Shown here one piece after another: positions 16,190 to 27,000 of a stretch of DNA of 33,448 bases. Every line of letters begins with the position of its first letter. The first letter of the stretch is position 1. The translations under genes were made by a program, and so were the position numbers. Below the pieces are notes generated by a model. That model was given only the letters and a program-made list of their open reading frames with translations. It searched no databases and was not told where the DNA came from. Source of the stretch: a virus. The DNA lies in IMG/VR virus record IMGVR_UViG_3300020000_000048, positions 1 through 33,448 of that record. The stretch is one strand, 5' to 3'.

Positions 16190-16938
16190 TGCTGGTCATC
16201 CCCGTCGTCGAACAGGCACCTACCGGCGTCAGCACGGCCGGGGCCACGACGACCCTAAGCACGGTCACGCCCCAGAACTACACCACGTATCTGCTCTGGG
16301 CCTCGGTCTCCTCGGGCGCTGCATTCACCGACACTGCTACCGTGACCGCCTACGGAATGACATGGACGAAGATTGCCGGGTTCATCAACGGCAACGACTA
16401 CCACGTAGCGTTCTACGCCTACGGAGCGCCGACGAACCCGGGCATCGCGGCCACCGGCAGCTTGACGTTCAGCCGCACCCCGACCTCCGGCCGGTACGGA
16501 ATCTTGAGCGTCCCCTTCTCCCAGAAGAACGACGGTACGGACCCCATCTACGCGAGCGGGAGCACCAACGGGACGAACACCGGAGGCTCTATCAGCTGGT
16601 CCCCAAGCGCCGACTGGTCCGTGGCCGAGCAGCTCTCGGTCAGTATGTGGGCCCACGCCGCCGCGGAGGCGACCACGCACGACACTACCGGCGCAACGTG
16701 GACCGAACTGGTGGACACGTCCACCGTCAAGAGCATGGAGGTCCAGTACCTCCAGTTCACCGCAGACGGTACGCACACCGCGACGTGGACCAGCAGCGTC
16801 TTCTACTCCGGGTGGGTCGTGCAGTTCAAGAACCCCGCCCTCACCGCGGCGAAGAAGAACGACACCAGAATCCTTGCGACCAAAACGGCAGTAGTCCCTG
16901 AGTTGGACGACCAAGACGTTTGGGCGATGGTAACGTAG
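16189..16938 (+). CDS. Putative beta-sandwich virion protein
   Basis: Predicted 249-residue protein starting at a GTG that overlaps the previous stop; a longer in-frame extension upstream is Arg/His-rich shadow sequence and was rejected. Strand-rich segments include TTYLLWASVSSGAAFTD, GMTWTKIAGFING and HTATWTSSVFYSGWVVQFKN. The order resembles the 12434 gene product and beta-sandwich surface modules of other phage proteins. It ends with a short charged tail (KKNDTRILATKTAV). Role inferred as surface or adhesion; family uncertain. Confidence 0.75.
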   Translation: MLVIPVVEQAPTGVSTAGATTTLSTVTPQNYTTYLLWASVSSGAAFTDTATVTAYGMTWTKIAGFINGNDYHVAFYAYGAPTNPGIAATGSLTFSRTPTSGRYGILSVPFSQKNDGTDPIYASGSTNGTNTGGSISWSPSADWSVAEQLSVSMWAHAAAEATTHDTTGATWTELVDTSTVKSMEVQYLQFTADGTHTATWTSSVFYSGWVVQFKNPALTAAKKNDTRILATKTAVVPELDDQDVWAMVT

Positions 16939-16946
16939 GAGGCACC

Positions 16947-18998
16947 GTGCCGATAGAGGTCGCGCCCAACCGCATCGAGCTGTCCGACCTGTCGGCCGGG
17001 TGGAACCCCGACGCCGCCGAGGCGGCGGTGCCGATGAACGGTACCCCAGAGGTGCTCAACCTCCTGCCGATGCCGTTCGGAAGCGAACTGCGGCTGCGGA
17101 ACGGATTCACTCGGCTGAACAGCGGCCGCATCTCCTCGCTGTCGGCCAGCCACTACATTCGGCAGGTGTCGTATTACGAGACGGTGGTGTCCGGCGACCG
17201 GAAGCACTATGTCATGTGCATCCTCTCGAACGGCACCAACGCCTCTGCGAACAACATCCAAATCTGGGTATATGACCTGGGAGCCTCGAGCTTCACCCGG
17301 ATCGATACGGTTGGAGTCTCGTGGACTCGGGCCGACCGCGACTGGTGGTTCGCCATCGTGGAAGGCACTTGGTACGCCGGAACCCGTGGGCACGCACCGG
17401 TGTCCTGGCACCCAACGACCGGCTACAATGCGAGCCCGATGACCCCCAACGTCGATACGTGGGTTGACAGCACCAGCCCCGGCGCCAACGAGAAGGCCCG
17501 TAACTACGCTTTCAAGAAGGGTCAGACGGTCAAGAAGGGAACGAAGTACTACGTCGCCTCCCGCGGTATCCGATACAAACAGTGGGAGTCCGGCCAGCGG
17601 TACTCCAAGGGGGAGAAGGTCTCTCGCAAAGCGGCCGAGGGCGGCGACACGTACTGGCGCTCGTTCGAGTGCATCAAGTCCCACACCGCTGGTTCCGATG
17701 CGGACCAGCCGGGGACCGGCGCCAACACGGCGACGTACTGGAAGCGCGTCCGGCTGCCGAACATACTCGACGACGACGGCGACATCACGGCCGACTGGTT
17801 CGAGAACCCTATCCCCCGCAAGACCGGTGTCGGCGCCTACTGGGGCGGCCGCCTGTTCGTCCGCTCCGACGACGACGACAACCTCTCCCGGGTCCAGTAC
17901 AGTGCGCCCGCCAAGCCCGAGAAGGACGCGGACATCGCGGACCTGGACTGGGACCCGACAGACTGGGCGCCGAGAGACGACTTCGACGGCGACGGCGGTG
18001 GCTGGTTCGACCTCCCCTTCACCGGCGGAGACGGCCTGCGGGGCATGGCCGCGCTCGGCAACTACCTCATCTTCTACGGTCGCTGGCAGTCCTTCGTTCT
18101 CAGCGGGACGAACGAAGCCAGCTGGACTCTGCGGAAGCTCGGCAACTTCGGCTCTCTCTCGGTCGGTTGCTCGGTCGAGCAGGACGGCCTGGTGTACTCG
18201 GTAGACCGCAGGGGAGTCTTCAACGTCACCGACGGAACCCAAATCAAGCCGACGCCCGGCGCGGAGAACGTCCGCAAATGGTTGAAGGCCCGCATTGACA
18301 CCGTGCTCGACACCGGCGGCGACGAGACGGATGGCGACCAGAACTGGTTCGCAAATCTCCGCGCTCATGACGGCTTCCTCTGGCTCTCTCTCCCCGTGCC
18401 AGAGGGAACCTGCGAGACGCTGGTGTACGACCCACGCACCGGGAGCTTCTGGCTCACCGACCTCCCCATCCTGGATATGGCCGTGGGCACGACGAAGGGT
18501 ACAGAGAAGCTGTTCTTCTCGACGGCTATCACCGGCGCCGCGGGGCAGACTCCGACCCTGTTCAAGTACGTGGATGACCCTGGGAACGAGGTCTTCACGG
18601 ACGATGACTGGGAGGCGCTCGACGGTTCCGCTGACACCGACGACATCGCCTTCGTGTACCGCTCGGCGTGGTTCCAGTTCGGCACCACTAGGAACGAGCG
18701 GCGAATCCGGAGGGTGTGGGCGCTCCTGGGCGGGGAGGCGGCCTCCCAGGTCACCATCCGCATGTACAAGAACTTCGTGGACGCCGCCAGCAGCTACGTG
18801 ACGACGGTCACCAGGACCCTGACCGGCCAGGCCACCCGTCAGGCCGAGTACGTCGAGGGTGCCGTCGGCCCCTCCGGCCACGTCTCCTACGCCGAGGGCG
18901 TCAAGGTCTCCGGCAACGCCAATGCCATCGTGTCGCTCCACGGGTTCGGCATGGATACCGAGGTGGTCAGGACCCGGTACCACAGGCGCTCGACTTGA
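16947..18998 (+). CDS. Tail nozzle protein (gp12-like tubular protein B)
   Basis: Predicted 683-residue protein. GTG start at 16947 with AGGAGG at 16937-16942. The N-terminus LSDLSAGWNPDAAEAAVPMN, PEVLNLLPMPFGSELRLRNGF matches the entry pattern of podovirus nozzle proteins that cap the adaptor ring (equivalent of T7 gp12). A long beta-propeller-like region follows with repeated Trp/Tyr strand motifs (WWFAIVEGTWYAG, LRGMAALGNYLIFYGRWQSFVLSG, LVYSVDRRGVFNVTDG, LWLSLPVPEGTCETLVYDPRTGSFW). Size and position after the adaptor and before internal proteins support the call. It probably closes the tail channel and opens on adsorption. Confidence 0.86.
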   Translation: MPIEVAPNRIELSDLSAGWNPDAAEAAVPMNGTPEVLNLLPMPFGSELRLRNGFTRLNSGRISSLSASHYIRQVSYYETVVSGDRKHYVMCILSNGTNASANNIQIWVYDLGASSFTRIDTVGVSWTRADRDWWFAIVEGTWYAGTRGHAPVSWHPTTGYNASPMTPNVDTWVDSTSPGANEKARNYAFKKGQTVKKGTKYYVASRGIRYKQWESGQRYSKGEKVSRKAAEGGDTYWRSFECIKSHTAGSDADQPGTGANTATYWKRVRLPNILDDDGDITADWFENPIPRKTGVGAYWGGRLFVRSDDDDNLSRVQYSAPAKPEKDADIADLDWDPTDWAPRDDFDGDGGGWFDLPFTGGDGLRGMAALGNYLIFYGRWQSFVLSGTNEASWTLRKLGNFGSLSVGCSVEQDGLVYSVDRRGVFNVTDGTQIKPTPGAENVRKWLKARIDTVLDTGGDETDGDQNWFANLRAHDGFLWLSLPVPEGTCETLVYDPRTGSFWLTDLPILDMAVGTTKGTEKLFFSTAITGAAGQTPTLFKYVDDPGNEVFTDDDWEALDGSADTDDIAFVYRSAWFQFGTTRNERRIRRVWALLGGEAASQVTIRMYKNFVDAASSYVTTVTRTLTGQATRQAEYVEGAVGPSGHVSYAEGVKVSGNANAIVSLHGFGMDTEVVRTRYHRRST

Positions 18999-19066
18999 TA
19001 TCAACCTTTGACACCTCTGAGCCCCTCTGCATCCCGGGCTCCGAACTTGGTACGAGGTACTAGCGA

Positions 19067-19885
19067 ATGGTCATGCCCAAGGGACAGCTCGGCCAGGGCA
19101 ACGCGCCCGGCCGCAAGAGGAACACGATGAACAACATGTCGTCCAAGCAGAACATCCCACTCATCAAGCCCGAGGGCATCAGCGGCGGGAACCTGCCCAC
19201 GCTAGACCCGGCCGCGACCGCCAACTACTACGGCCAGCTCCAGACTCTCCAGTCGCAGCTGTACAACACTCTCGCCGGGCTCCGGCAGCAGAGGGTAGGA
19301 CTGCGCGGGGACGCTAAGGTGATGCGCCAAGACCTCCGGCAGCAGGGCATCGGGCAGATGTCCGAGAGCGTCAACGCCTCCCTGGAGCGTGGGATGCTCG
19401 GCTCCAGCTCGGACCTCTCCAGCCGCGCCGGAATCAAGGCCGATGTCGTCTCCGGCGTAACGGACGTCAACCGGCAGCTGTACGACCAGCTCGCCGAGAA
19501 CAGGCTCGAGGGCTCGGCCGCCTCACTCCAGTACGAGCAGGGCGTCCAGGGCGTCGAGTCGCAGGCAATCGCGCAGCGGATGACGCTCCAACAGCAGGAG
19601 GAGCAGAACCAGCTCCAGATGAAGATTGCCCGCATGCAGGCCCACGCCAGCGAAATCTCCAACGACGCGCAGATGGAGATGGCCCTGAAGCAGCTCCGCG
19701 CGCAGCGGCAGCAAAACAAGGCGCTGCGGCAGATGGCGAACCACCCCGTCAACCCGTATGCGACGCCGGGCAATGGCCGCAACCAGCCTGGTTCCACTGA
19801 CGGCAACTATACCAGGACCGACAGGCGGGCCGACAGGCGTTTGAACGGCCCCGGCGCCCGCTATGGCCCCCACATGTACAGGTAG
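19067..19885 (+). CDS. Internal virion protein 1 (coiled-coil, Gln-rich)
   Basis: Predicted 272-residue protein at the start of the internal-protein block. Residues about 50-225 are helical and very rich in Gln, Met, Arg and Leu (QLQTLQSQLYNTLAGLRQQR, RMTLQQQEEQNQLQMKIARM, MALKQLRAQRQQNKALRQM), a composition typical of ejected core proteins and coiled coils. The C-terminus is disordered, rich in Arg, Asn, Gly and Pro (PNGRNQPGS-like, TDRRADRRLNGPGARYGPHMYR). By analogy with podovirus internal proteins it may line the ejection channel. A second ATG six bases downstream is an alternative start. Confidence 0.78.
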   Translation: MVMPKGQLGQGNAPGRKRNTMNNMSSKQNIPLIKPEGISGGNLPTLDPAATANYYGQLQTLQSQLYNTLAGLRQQRVGLRGDAKVMRQDLRQQGIGQMSESVNASLERGMLGSSSDLSSRAGIKADVVSGVTDVNRQLYDQLAENRLEGSAASLQYEQGVQGVESQAIAQRMTLQQQEEQNQLQMKIARMQAHASEISNDAQMEMALKQLRAQRQQNKALRQMANHPVNPYATPGNGRNQPGSTDGNYTRTDRRADRRLNGPGARYGPHMYR

Positions 19886-19894
19886 AGGAGAACG

Positions 19895-21025
19895 ATGGCC
19901 CGCGCAGGAGACTACAGCACCCTCGTAGCCCACAAGACGGTGGGACAGGTCCAATCGTTGAAGGCCAAGGCCAAGCAGCAGCAGCGCAAGGTCGAACGGT
20001 CCCGACAGCAGACGGTCAACCAGTACGGCACTGCGATGAGCGGCGAGGTGAACCGTGTATTCGGGCCCGCCGCCGCACGCGCCGCCGTCGGCGTCAAAAC
20101 GGCTGCGAGCCGCACTGGCCAGGCCAGGACACTCTCGGCCGCCGCGGCTCAGAGCGAGCAGACGTACCGCAAGGAGCGCCAGGCACTCCCGGTGGCGCAG
20201 CGAGCGGCCCTGAAGCGCGTGGACCAGGAGGCGATGCCCGGCATCGTCACGGCCCGTACCGCCATCAAGGACGCGGAAGCCTACGCCGCCCGAATCGGCA
20301 TCGACATGAAGCAGATGGACGCGACCGCGAGGGGAGCCATCCTCCAGAGCATCATCGACCAGAACAACCAAGTCTTCATGATGCAAGCGCAGGCTCAGCT
20401 CGAACTCCAGCAGCAAAAGAAGATGTTCCAGCTCCAGACCAGGATGCAGGACAAGGCAGATGCGGACGCCGCGTTGAAGGCCGCCCCTCAAGTGGTCAAC
20501 TCAGTCTCGGCCGCAATGGGAGCCTTGGTGGACCAGGCCAGCAACCTGTCGGATGCGGACAAGGAGAACCTCGCCAAGGCCGCGACCGACTTCGCGACGG
20601 CGAACGCGGTTGACCCCACGGCTCAGGGCGTCCTCTCGACTATCGCGCTCCAGGTGTTCCAGGGCGCCGACGCCCACATGGGCGACAACGGCATCGTGGA
20701 CCTTGGCTGGGTCAGGAACACGACCGTCTCCCAAGTCCACTCAATGTTCCCAACCTACTCCAGCGAACCCGCCATCGCTAGCTCCCTCTCAGACGGCGTG
20801 ATGCTCGGCGGCCTGCAAACCGTCACCACCAACCCCGGGCAAGCATACGGCGGCCAGACAATCGAAGAAGGCATCAACCGAATCCTTTCGCCGCTCGACC
20901 AGATATTCGGCGGAGACCCGCTCGGAGGCGCCGTGTCGCTGTTCTCCGGCGCGTCCGGTGCGTACACCGGACCTCCGAAGGGCTGGACGCGAGACTCTAG
21001 CGGAAACCTCGTACCACAAACGTAG
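19895..21025 (+). CDS. Internal virion protein 2 (helical)
   Basis: Predicted 376-residue protein. The N-terminal ~190 residues are basic and helical (QSLKAKAKQQQRKVERSRQQ, QAQLELQQQKKMFQLQTRMQ). Residues about 200-330 are a more globular mixed segment (NSVSAAMGALVDQASNLSDA, VLSTIALQVFQGADAH). A Gly/Pro-rich tail ends in GWTRDSSGNLVPQT. It sits between internal protein 1 and the giant internal protein, as in the three-gene core cassettes of podoviruses. No lytic transglycosylase motif is visible. RBS AGAGGAGAA precedes the ATG. Function inferred from context. Confidence 0.78.
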   Translation: MARAGDYSTLVAHKTVGQVQSLKAKAKQQQRKVERSRQQTVNQYGTAMSGEVNRVFGPAAARAAVGVKTAASRTGQARTLSAAAAQSEQTYRKERQALPVAQRAALKRVDQEAMPGIVTARTAIKDAEAYAARIGIDMKQMDATARGAILQSIIDQNNQVFMMQAQAQLELQQQKKMFQLQTRMQDKADADAALKAAPQVVNSVSAAMGALVDQASNLSDADKENLAKAATDFATANAVDPTAQGVLSTIALQVFQGADAHMGDNGIVDLGWVRNTTVSQVHSMFPTYSSEPAIASSLSDGVMLGGLQTVTTNPGQAYGGQTIEEGINRILSPLDQIFGGDPLGGAVSLFSGASGAYTGPPKGWTRDSSGNLVPQT

Positions 21026-21039
21026 GGAGGAAGTAGCAC

Positions 21040-24000
21040 ATGGTAATGGCCCCGCAGGCATTCCCTGCACCACAGCCGTTCCCAACACCGCAACCGGACC
21101 CGCAGACGTACGGGCTTAGCCCGACCGAGCGGGGGCCGTTCATGCAGCCGTACCTGCCGCCGCCGACGCAGTTCATGTCACCGGCGACTCCTCCGGCGGG
21201 CGGGTCCCTGCTCGACCGGATGACGGCGGTGATGGGCTCCTCGGCGGCGCCTGACAACACGCTCACGCTCGACGACGCGATGGCACAGACCGACAAGGCC
21301 ATCGCCCGGCTCCAACAGGTCAACCCGGAGCTGGCCCAGCAGCTTCAATCGCAGCGGACGAACGTTGACCAGACCCAGGACGACGGTCCCGGCTTCTGGG
21401 GTAGCGTCCTCCAGACGGTGGCGTCGAGCCCGCTTGGCAAGGCGCTCGAGTTCATCAGTCGTCCGGCGCATATCATCCCCGAAATCCTGACGGACTCGGA
21501 GGATGGCGTCTGGAAGAACATTGGGGACGCCCTCTCCGGCCACTCTGACGCGTCCATGATTGATGTCATGGACAAGTACGGCATCCTGTCCGGCCACGAC
21601 ATGTTCTCCTCCATCGCGCAGAGCATCGTCTCGTTCGGGCTCGACATGGCGGTGGACCCCACCACGTACATCACAATGGGCCTCGGTTCTGTTGGCCGCG
21701 CCGCGGCCACCAGGGTCGGGGCCGAAGCTGTATTCAAGAGCACGATGCTCACCAAGGGCGCCACCGCCCTAGACGACCTCGCCGCCCGGGCAGGGGAGTC
21801 CCTCGGTATTGACCTCGCGACGGCCACCGCCGAGGAGTCCCGAGGCGCCGCGCTGAACCTCTTGCTGCACAACGTCACCGAGCAGAGTGCCAGCATGAGC
21901 CGCCTCGGACGGTGGGGCGCCCTCACGAAGGACCTCAGCGTCGTTGACAGGGACTTCGTCGGCGGCCCGTTGAGCCTCGCGCTCAAAGAGGGTGACCGCG
22001 AAATCGTCAACGGCGCCATCAGGTCGATGGACAACGCCCACAAGCTCATCGGGAAGTTCGGGCTGCAGCGCATCGGTCCTGAGATGGCAGAGGCCGCGGG
22101 GATAGACCTGGAGGCGACCAAGGGCGTCCTGCAGGGCATGAAGTCCACGGGCATGTTCGGCTCCCGCGCGGAGTACATGGCCGGTCGCTACGCCTCCGCT
22201 CTCGAAGGCGGGGTGAGGTTCTCCTTCCCAGGCATCCGCATCATCACACCGGCCCTCTGGGGTACCAGCAAGCTCGACTTCAGTCTAGGGCGCCGATTCT
22301 TCTCCGGCTTGTCCGGCCAGCTGCGCATCATGAAGGCCGTTGAGTCCGGCGCGCTCGAAGGGAGCGTGGGGCTCGAGGCTCTCCAGGCCGCGACGGAAGG
22401 CGGGTGGAGCAAGCTCGCCAGCGTCACCCCGCAGGTCGCACAGATGTTCGGCGACGGCGTGAGCGGCCGCGTTGGCACGGCATTCGCCCAGGCTTCGTGG
22501 CAAATCGGCGGCATCACCAGGAACCTGGGCTCGTTCGCTCTCGTGCGTGGCGGCGGCTTCGGGGGCCAGTTGGCCACGGACGCCCGTAAGACGGTGAACA
22601 CGATGAAGAAGGCCCTTCAGGGAGAGGCCATCTCCATCGAGACCCAGAACAGGTTCGCCCCGAGCATCCTTCAGGATGGGGCCGACCAGGGACTCCTACT
22701 GAATGAAGTTGGGGACCCCATCAAGAAGTGGAACGGCGGTACGCTGTCTCAGCCCGCCGTCCAGAGGACGCTGCATGCCAACGAGCGCAAGGTCCTCGCC
22801 GACACCGGCGACGACATGCTGGTCATCAAGCTCCTGGAGGGCCTGCCCTCTGAGGAGGCGCAGGCGATGGGCGCCGACAAGTGGTACGACATGCTCGCGG
22901 ACAACATCCGCCAGCAGGGCCTGCCCGAAGACCAGATGACCTCGATGCTCCAGAAGAACGAGGCGCGCCGCGCACTGGTCAAAGAGGCCGAGGACAAGGC
23001 GACCCCCGAGGCGCTGTACGCCGCCCGCCTGTACCGCGTCATCAGCAACCAGACGCGCACGATGCGCAACGAGCTGACCGGCCACGTCGCCGACTCCACC
23101 ATCCGAACGGCCGACCGGGCAGTCATCAACCCGGCCAACCGGCAGGTGGTCGAGACAGGCCACGCGGCCCAGCACGGCAGAACCTTCGAACTGGAACAGA
23201 GACTGGAGAGCGCCGCCGACACGCCGGGCTTTGGGCTCGAGCACATCACGGACTCGGAGTTCGGGCGCGGCTATGCCGTGCGCGAGGCCGAGGAGGCGTC
23301 GCCTTTCCCCGAGAACCCGAAGGGAGGTGGTCCTCTATCTCCCGAGCCTGACGGGCCTTCAGGCATGTTGCCACCCAAGCTAGAGCCGCCAACACTGCCG
23401 ACTTTGGACCGGGCCGCGCAGCCCGCTGACGAACTGAAGTTCACCCCCGAGCTTGACAAGGTAAAGCAAGACCTCCGCGACTCTATCGGCCTCACGCCGA
23501 AGAAGGATGTCCGTTGGGACCAGCCCGACACCATGACGGCCGAGGAGCTTCAGGACGCCTGGGACCCGCTGGAGCGCATCGCCCCCAAGGAGTACGACGA
23601 GACGCACGGCGGAAGCGCCGCCGCCTTCCGAGATATGCTGGAGAAGGAAGGCCAGAAGGAGCGAGTCCGCATCGTCTACGACCCGGACACGGGCGAGTAC
23701 ATGATGATTGACGGCCACCACAGAGTGGACGTGATGAAAGGCACCGGCAAGCGGCTGCACGTCGAGTGGGTCCCGGACCCCGAGACCATCGCCGACGCCC
23801 GTGCAGGCGGCCTCCCCGTGATGAAGCCCGCCGGTGGCACCCGGCTGACTCACGCCGAGGAGCAGGCCGCCCAGACTGACTTCGTCCAGAACCTCTTGGA
23901 CGCGATGGAAAACGGCGACACCGCCAAACTCGTTGACCTCACGGACGAGGGACCGATGAAGGTCGGGAACTTCACCGAGGCGCGGGACGTGGAGCTGAGC

Positions 24001-27000
24001 GCCGACGTGAGGCAGCTGGCCGCCGCGTTCGGGGTTCCCGAGGACCACCTGGACGCCATCGACAGCTTCGCGCAAATCGAGGCGCTCGACCCAAAGTGGC
24101 AGGAAATGCTCGGTCCGTACGCGAAGCTGGACGAGCTTCCTTCCGAGGTGGACAGCGAATACTGGGCCGCGAAGCTGGACAGCATCGACGCCTGGCACAT
24201 GTCTCGGCATAGCGATGACCCGCGCGTGAAAGAATGGCTCCGCCGCTCGCAGGGCTTGGACTGGGCCGAGAAAGATGAGCTGGCCGGGCACATCTTCGGA
24301 GACCCGCTCTCCGAGGACAGCGCATGGGGTTTGATGCCTCCCAGCGACTACCTGGAAATCATGGGTCCCGGCGCCTTGGACGCCGAGATGTCCTCGATGG
24401 ACGAAATCCTCGGCGAGGCGCTCGGCAAGCGGGCGGCCAACGAGCCCCGGTTCAGGGATATCGTTGGCAAGACGTTCGTCCAGAACCCGGAGCCGGAGAC
24501 CACCGTCGCGAAGTTCAAGGAACCGCTCGGGCGTCCCCGCAAGCGCGCGGTCGTGGCGATGGACAACCCGGTGTACATCAACAAGGACGCCGAGAAGCTC
24601 ATCGCGCAGGGCAAGCGGCCGGTCGCCGACATGAGCGACGTGTACGCCGACGCCGACAAGTTCGCGACCGAGACCATGAAGGCCACTAGCGAGGTATGGG
24701 ACGAGAAGATTCCCGCTCTGCTGGCCGACTCTAAGAAGTGGGCGAAGGTAGACCCGGGCGTGCAGGAGGTCCTGCGCGGCATGGGACTCGACCCCGAGGG
24801 CATGACGCAAGAGATGAAGCGCGTCACCCTGGAGGCCCAGGCCTCCCTCCACGCGCGACTCAAGACCCAGTTCATGCGCGAGATGGGGCACGACGGGGTA
24901 CTCATTCAGGAAGAGGGCAAGCTCCGCGGCGTGGTCTTCGACGGTGGCCTGACCACCGGGCAGAAGGCGCCCATCTGGGAGCTGAGCCAGGACGCCCCGG
25001 TGGACATGCCCGACCTCGGCTTCTATCATCGGCGCATGACGCCGGAGGTCCACGAGCTGATGCGGGGCAAGCCGGGCTTCATCGAGCGCCGGACGCCGGA
25101 GGAGTGGGACGCGGCGATGAGCCGCGAGACCAAGGACATGACGTATTCGGAGGCCGAGGCGCACATTCGGCAGAGTCTCCGTGAGCGCGGCTTCGCCATC
25201 GGTGACGACTACCAGGTCCTCGACCGAGACATCTCCCGGAATATCAACGCCTACGTGGATGGCATGGCGAACGACGCCGGTAGCGTCTTCCTCGGGCGCG
25301 AGGCCAAGCGCCTGGAGCGTCTGGGCCTGACCCGCTCGCCGTACGTCTCGAAGTTCGTCGGCCCGAGGTACGAGGGCACGCCGTCCAAGGCATTCATGAA
25401 CCAGGGCGGCTGGCTCTCGAAGCAGTCGGAGAAGCTCTGGGGCATCTCCCAGAAGGTCGCCCGCATCGAGCAGAGAGACGCGAAGGCGGGGCAGCGCGAG
25501 GTCGAGCACCTCCAGACGACCGTCGCCCAGTTGCACGAGCGCCTCCAGAACAGTCTGGACAAGCAGTCCGAAATGACCGCCCGCGCGCTCGCCGGTTCGT
25601 ACAACCCCGAGAGCGACCTGGGCAGTATGACGCGCGAGGAAGTAGAGCGGTACATGGCGAGGGTCAACAAGAGCCTAGCCAAGGTGGATGCCGAGGACCT
25701 CGGAGACGGTCTGTTCAAGTTCTCGAACAGCAAGCGCGACTACTACTTCACGAAGACCGAAGACGGCCGGGTGGCCGCCTATCGCTGGCGCGACAAGAAC
25801 ACCGGGAACGTTGAGACGATGCGCCTCCCGGACCCGGAGTACAAGGGCCAAGGCTACACGCTGATGAAGCAGGACTTCCAGGACCACGGCATCACGACGC
25901 TCGAGGCCCTGAGGAAGGACATCCGCAACCAGAACCTCTCCCCGCAGGCGACCGAGCTTCGCCGCCGGTACGCGCAGGAGCTACTGGAGAACCTGAAACC
26001 GGGTCTGCGGAAGCAGCTCGACAACCGGAACGACGAGCTGGCTCATGCCGCGATGCGGATGGACTGGCAGACACAGACGATGCGGGACGTGATGGAGGAG
26101 TGGAACCGAATCCGCTTCGGCACCGAGGCCCGAGTCGCCGAGCCGAAGGTCGCGCTGCACATCGGAGACCCGAACCAGGTCGGCATGAGCAAGGTGATGC
26201 TGCCCGGCCTGGACGGCATGTACATGCCCGCCTCGATGGCCGACGAGATGAACTTCGCCGCCCGTGGGTACAAGCACCTCAACGAGTTCCAGAAGACGTG
26301 GCGCCGATTCCTGTCTTTCTGGAAGGAGTGGGCGACCTGGGCTTGGCCCGGCTTCCATGTCCGGAACGCGATGGGCGGCTGGTTCAATAACTGGCTGGGC
26401 GGCGTGCAGTACGAGGACTACGTCGAGACCTTCCGCATGATGCGCGCCCGCCGGGAGATTGAGACCGGCGCCGAGGGCGAGGCCGCCAAGTGGTCCACCC
26501 GGAAGCTCTCCAAGGAGTTCCTCAGCAAGCACGGACTGAAGCAGTACTACTTCGGGTTCGAGCCGACGTACGGAGACCTCTCCGACCTGATGGTGAAGAA
26601 CGGAATCAACGCCGCCAACTCTCGCTCGTTCGGCGAGGCCCGAATCGGGGCCGAGCTTCTCGACAAGGAGATGGAGCGCCCGGCGAACAGCCCGTGGACG
26701 GTGCTCGATACCGCGATGGGCCGCAGTACAACGGTTGGGAAGCCCGGCCGCTTCATAGCTGGCAAGCTGCGCGGCACCGGGGAAATGACCGAGAACATGC
26801 TCCGCGGCGCGAGCTTCCTGCAGGGCATGAAGCAGATGGACGGGGACTTCATGGGTGCCCACCTGTTCACGATGATGAGGCACGGCGACTACGGCGACCT
26901 CTCGGACTGGGAGTACGGCGCCGTCCGAGACGTCCTCCCGTTCTACAAGTGGATGCGGACCAACACCCCGCTCCAGATTCACACGCTGTTCGAGAAGCCT

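Noticed and set aside
16803-19004. 733-codon minus-strand frame opposite the nozzle-like gene
   Set aside because: Shadow of a strongly supported plus-strand gene with biased third positions.
18999-19066. Promoter at TTGACA (19008-19013)
   Set aside because: No acceptable -10 element lies 16-18 bases downstream.
23380-25536. 718-codon minus-strand frame inside the giant internal protein
   Set aside because: Shadow frame; the plus strand encodes one continuous protein with recognisable segments.
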